From the NCBI GenBank assembly GCA_039679375.1, contig JBDKVA010000165.1:1-45455 (forward strand): a DNA stretch of 45,455 nucleotides. The letters are read 5' to 3'. The translations under genes were made by a program, and so were the position numbers. This document shows positions 42,538-45,455 of this stretch, in pieces. Each line of letters starts with the position of its first letter. The first letter of the stretch is position 1. The notes beneath the pieces are model-generated. The model was not told where the DNA came from and made no database searches. It saw only the letters and a list, made by a program, of their open reading frames with translations. The stretch comes from JBDKVA01 sp039679375. GTDB taxonomy: Bacteria > Bacillota > Clostridia > Acetivibrionales > DTU013.

Positions 42538-42801
42538 CTATTCTTTCGTTACATTTAAAGCTTTTGCAAGTTTCGATTTTCTTCTCGCAGCGGTGTTTTT
42601 ATGAAGTATGTTCTTCGCAGCTGCTTTATCTATAGTCTTGGAAGTGCTGCTTAATAAGGAAGACGCAGAAGCATCCTTGTTTACGATAGCTTCATTGCAC
42701 TTTTTAATAGCAGTCTTAAGAGCTGACTTTTTGATTGTATTTTTCAACGTCTTTGTCTTTGTAACTTCCACTCTTTTAATAGCTGATTTAATGTTTGGCA
42801 A
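42538..42801 (-). CDS. rpsT: 30S ribosomal protein S20
   Basis: The 87-residue basic protein matches S20 in length and sequence (PNIKSAIKRVEVTKTKTLKN at the start, AAAKNILHKNTAARRKSKLA near the end). S20 binds 16S rRNA early in small-subunit assembly. The start is TTG at 42799-42801 because AGGAGGTG lies upstream at ideal spacing; a longer frame to 42840 would add residues not found in S20. The holA-rpsT convergent arrangement is common in Bacillota. A TTG start is also common for rpsT and may limit its translation. Confidence 0.95.
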   Translation of the reverse strand: MPNIKSAIKRVEVTKTKTLKNTIKKSALKTAIKKCNEAIVNKDASASSLLSSTSKTIDKAAAKNILHKNTAARRKSKLAKALNVTKE

Positions 42802-42845
42802 ACCTTTCACCTCCTGCGATTTATTTGATTTTATTGACATCAGTT

Positions 42846-42874
42846 ATTCTACCATGAAAATTTTTAAAATGCAA
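42846..42874 (-). promoter_or_regulatory. Promoter of rpsT
   Basis: On the minus strand TTGCAT (plus 42869-42874) and TAGAAT (42846-42851) are spaced 17 bp apart. A TGG directly before the -10 makes it an extended -10. Confidence 0.7.
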
Positions 42875-43057
42875 GGGAAATGCAAAAGACATTTTGCTTT
42901 AAAATTGCTTGCAAGAGATGCAGAAACAGTGCGAAACTGCTTGCCATAATATCAAAATAGTGATAATTTGTAATAAAGATGATAATTTTGTCTAAGTGAA
43001 GTCTTTATCATGTTGCTTTGCTGCTTACCCTAAACACATCGTATTTTGGAGGTAACT

Positions 43058-45151
43058 ATGTCAAAGAGAATCATAACAAAAAAGACAACAAAGAAAACTT
43101 CCGGCAATTTACTTACCAAATTAAAAGATATGACAATTACAAGGAGCATATTGGCAAAATTGGTCTGTATATTTCTACTGTTGATCATAATACCGGTTTC
43201 TACAACAGGGTTTATCGCTGCAAATACAGCTTTAAAAAACCTGAAAAAAAGCACAGAGGACAGTGTGATTGCAGCAACGCGGCAGACATCAAATTATTTC
43301 GACGTTTTCTTAGGCAAAGCGCTGAATATATCTACGCAAATCATATCAAATTCAGTCGTACAAGAACTTAATCAAACGAATCTGACCGAATTAGAGCAAA
43401 TAACGGTCAAACAAAAAGCTTCTGAGGTATTAGACGGTATTAATGCTACTTTAGTGGGAATTAATGCAAAGGTGGTGTTTTTTAACGGATGCGTATTGGG
43501 AGAAGCGGATATTCCTGAAGGTATGGGCAAGCTTAAGGAATCCGGATGGTATAAAAAGGTACAGGAAGCTGATGGAAAGGCGATTTGGGTCGATTATGGC
43601 GAATCAATTAAAGGAGTAAGTCAAAAAAAAGCGTTATCACTGATCAGGCTTTGCAAGAGTCAAAATAATAGTGAAATTACAGGCCTTATAATAGTTGATA
43701 TCTATTATTCGGCAGTAAGCAGCATCCTGGCGGATATTAATCTTGGGAAAAATGACAACACCTATTTATTGACAAACGAGGGTAAGGCATTATCAGCACA
43801 AGGGTTATATGAAGAAATAACACTAAACCAAAGGCAATATGTAAAAGATGTTCAGAAATACTCTGCCGAAGAAGAAAGCAAGCTCTTTTATACTATGGAC
43901 AATAATATTAATTACCTTGTTTCATATAATAAGTCGGCAAATACGGGGCTAACCGCTGTTACTGTTGTCCCCGACTCCGTTATTACGGACGGTGCGGATC
44001 AAATCATTCGAACAACAATCGTATCCGGTCTTGTTTTTGTCATCCTGGCCGGAGTTATCAGTTTCATTTTTTCATTAGGAATGAGCAAGGCATTGAAGTC
44101 CCTCATGGGCATTATTTCAAAGGCAGAAAACGGCGATCTTACCGTCTCTCTCAACATGAAGCGAAGAGATGAAATTGGAAGGCTGGTGGCAAGCTTCAAT
44201 AAAATGCTCGCAAAAATACGCGAACTGGTTGTACAGAATAAACAGGCAGCGGAAGAGGTTGTGGCTTTTTCGAAAAAGATGGCTTCCATTTCATCTGAAT
44301 CATCCCATATTTCAAATGAGATAGCGCATGCGATCGTAGAAGTTGCATCAGGCTCTTCCAATCAGGCAACGGAAATAGAAGCAAGCGTAAAGAATGTTTC
44401 ACAGCTCGCAGACAGGATTTCGCTGGCTGCAGAGAAGACGATAATAATGGAAACAGATTCCGAATCCATGAAGGATCTTTCAAATTACGGTATCGTTACG
44501 ATTGACAACCTTAACACCAAAACAGCACAGACCAATGAAACCACGATGAACGTTGTAAATGAAATAAATCAATTGAACGAGTATGTAAAAAATATCGATG
44601 TCATAACAAATATACTTCGCAGCATCGCGGATCAAACAAACCTGCTTGCCTTAAACGCCGCAATCGAGGCGGCAAGAGCGGGTGAGTCCGGTAAGGGCTT
44701 CGCAGTGGTGGCCGATGAAATCAGGAAACTGGCAGAGCAGTCGAATAGCCATACACGGGAAATACAAAAGCATATCGAAAAAATCTTTAATCAGGCGCAA
44801 AGCTCGGCAGAATACGTATCAAAGGCCGAGACAAGTATTAAGGAACAGAGCGAAATGGTTGCGGAGACGGCTGAGGTGTTTTCCAGAATAAATGAAAAGA
44901 TTGCCACGCATGTCAGGAATATCAATACGGTGGGAAATATGATTACAGACATGGATTCATATAAGGAAATGGTCCTTTCAAGTATGGAAAACATATCAGC
45001 AGTATCGGAAGAGGTATCGGCCTCGACTCAGGAGGTTTCCGCTTCAACTCAGGAGCAGCGGTCTTCTGTTGAAGAGCTGGATAGTATGGCTAAGAAGCTG
45101 GACGAGCTTGCAGGCAATCTTATTGTACAGATGGAGAAATTCAAGATTTAG
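43058..45151 (+). CDS. Methyl-accepting chemotaxis protein (paralogue of the receptor at 17.7 kb)
   Basis: The 697-residue receptor has membrane segment 1 near residues 32-52, an extracytoplasmic dCache-like sensor, membrane segment 2 near 318-342, HAMP, and the signalling coiled coil with hairpin tip EAARAGESGKGFAVVADEIR. The start is the ATG at 43058 after TTTTGGAGG; the TTG at 43046 lies inside the ribosome site. The membrane segment 1 region (FLLLIIIPVSTTGFIA) and whole signalling domain closely match the receptor at 17697-19847, while the sensor differs more, for example in the stretch aligned with residues 110-160. The pair probably arose by duplication and now senses different ligands. 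Confidence 0.95.
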   Translation: MSKRIITKKTTKKTSGNLLTKLKDMTITRSILAKLVCIFLLLIIIPVSTTGFIAANTALKNLKKSTEDSVIAATRQTSNYFDVFLGKALNISTQIISNSVVQELNQTNLTELEQITVKQKASEVLDGINATLVGINAKVVFFNGCVLGEADIPEGMGKLKESGWYKKVQEADGKAIWVDYGESIKGVSQKKALSLIRLCKSQNNSEITGLIIVDIYYSAVSSILADINLGKNDNTYLLTNEGKALSAQGLYEEITLNQRQYVKDVQKYSAEEESKLFYTMDNNINYLVSYNKSANTGLTAVTVVPDSVITDGADQIIRTTIVSGLVFVILAGVISFIFSLGMSKALKSLMGIISKAENGDLTVSLNMKRRDEIGRLVASFNKMLAKIRELVVQNKQAAEEVVAFSKKMASISSESSHISNEIAHAIVEVASGSSNQATEIEASVKNVSQLADRISLAAEKTIIMETDSESMKDLSNYGIVTIDNLNTKTAQTNETTMNVVNEINQLNEYVKNIDVITNILRSIADQTNLLALNAAIEAARAGESGKGFAVVADEIRKLAEQSNSHTREIQKHIEKIFNQAQSSAEYVSKAETSIKEQSEMVAETAEVFSRINEKIATHVRNINTVGNMITDMDSYKEMVLSSMENISAVSEEVSASTQEVSASTQEQRSSVEELDSMAKKLDELAGNLIVQMEKFKI

Positions 45152-45226
45152 CAAGTACTACGGAAAATGGGAAAAGTGCGCAGCACAAAGAGTAGGGATA
45201 GCCACTGGTCGCCCGCCACAGTGCAA

Positions 45227-45294
45227 AAGACAAGGGGACGGTTCTATTGTCTGTCTCACGGAGCAGACAGACAATAGAACCGTCCCCTTGTCTT
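45227..45294. repeat. Perfect 30-bp-arm palindromic repeat
   Basis: Bases 45227-45256 are the exact complement of 45265-45294, with an 8-nt centre. The arm contains AAGGGGACGGTTCTATTGTC, a motif I recognise as a dispersed repeat in clostridial genomes, often near IS200-like REP-associated transposases. No transposase is visible before the window ends. Confidence 0.8.
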
Positions 45295-45455
45295 CTAATA
45301 ATAATGCGTGGGATTGCCAGGGTAGGATCGTCAGTGCTATTTATTCTGGTTGTGTTTCCAAGCACGGACTTAGCGCATTCTTTCAAATAATTATAGCTTA
45401 GGGTTAGCAGTCCTGTCCCACGGGCTGGTCGCATACTGCGTATGCTGCTCGCCCA
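45295..45455. other. Gene-free end of the window with a further palindrome
   Basis: After the long palindrome there is no convincing open frame. Near the edge GCATAC-TGC-GTATGC lies inside GGGC...GCCC (about 45419-45454), forming another hairpin cut close to the window end. Together with 45190-45225 (TGGTCGCCCGCCA) it suggests a cluster of palindromic repeats. Confidence 0.4.

Noticed and set aside
45415..45455. Partial tRNA at the window end
   Set aside because: The palindromic GCATACTGCGTATGC segment does not fit a cloverleaf and lacks the T-loop GTTC signature.
1..45455. CRISPR array or conventional prophage
   Set aside because: No regularly spaced repeats and no capsid, tail, terminase or lysis genes were seen.

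Overview
The window looks like chromosome from an anaerobic, spore-forming-type Bacillota (class Clostridia). The signs are strong AGGAGG ribosome binding sites, frequent TTG starts, sigma-A promoters close to consensus, moderately low GC, a comEC-holA-rpsT housekeeping block, an OadB/OadG sodium-pump pair, SLH-domain surface anchoring with a CsaB-type pyruvyl transferase, a c-di-AMP riboswitch and a serpin. The genus cannot be fixed from the sequence alone. No rRNA, tRNA or CRISPR array was seen.

Layout. 0.1-2.3 kb: a NagB-family deaminase and glutamate dehydrogenase. 2.6-6.7 kb: an MMPL/RND-type membrane protein translationally coupled to a Leu-x-x-Gly heptad-repeat protein. 6.8-8.5 kb: a nucleotidyltransferase-like protein and a TauE/SafE permease, then a short gene remnant. 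8.6-11.2 kb: a LacI-type repressor divergent from a LarA-like (nickel-pincer) racemase/epimerase, with two operator-like palindromes between them. 11.3-16.6 kb: a three-gene ABC exporter divergent from a NarL-type two-component system. 16.6-21.2 kb: an unusual E2/CAT-fold acyltransferase, a chemoreceptor and a lipoprotein serpin.

21.5-31.8 kb is the most interesting part. A gene for a roughly 364-residue P-loop ATPase is split in two. Its first 98 codons end at 21785 and the rest resumes at 31010. The two junctions share an exact 12-bp direct repeat (CATGTAGTGGAC), and joining them across one copy restores the reading frame precisely. The 9,236 bp between them carries a large serine recombinase with a small overlapping upstream ORF, an AT-rich BtrH-like gene, a complete threonine-to-glycine module (tdh-kbl) behind a perfect consensus promoter with a palindromic operator, and a large secreted beta-propeller/SLH surface protein. 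I interpret this as an integrative, probably excisable, gene-interrupting element comparable in logic to skin-type elements. Whether it excises is not shown by the sequence.

31.9-36.4 kb: a glycosyltransferase-CsaB fusion, which would make the pyruvylated wall polymer that SLH domains bind, then a short GT4-like protein and oadG/oadB, all on the minus strand. 36.9-42.4 kb: a GNAT acetyltransferase, a c-di-AMP (ydaO-type) riboswitch controlling an SH3-SH3-NlpC/P60 wall hydrolase, comEC and holA. 42.5-45.2 kb: rpsT on the minus strand and a second chemoreceptor paralogous to the first. The window ends in intergenic palindromic repeats, including a 30-bp-arm perfect hairpin.

Working together: the element's SLH protein would depend on the wall chemistry encoded beside its insertion site, and the element's tdh promoter carries the same operator half-site (TGTTCAAT) as the host MMPL promoter region at 2.5 kb. 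Both points suggest that the element is wired into host physiology. These links are inference.
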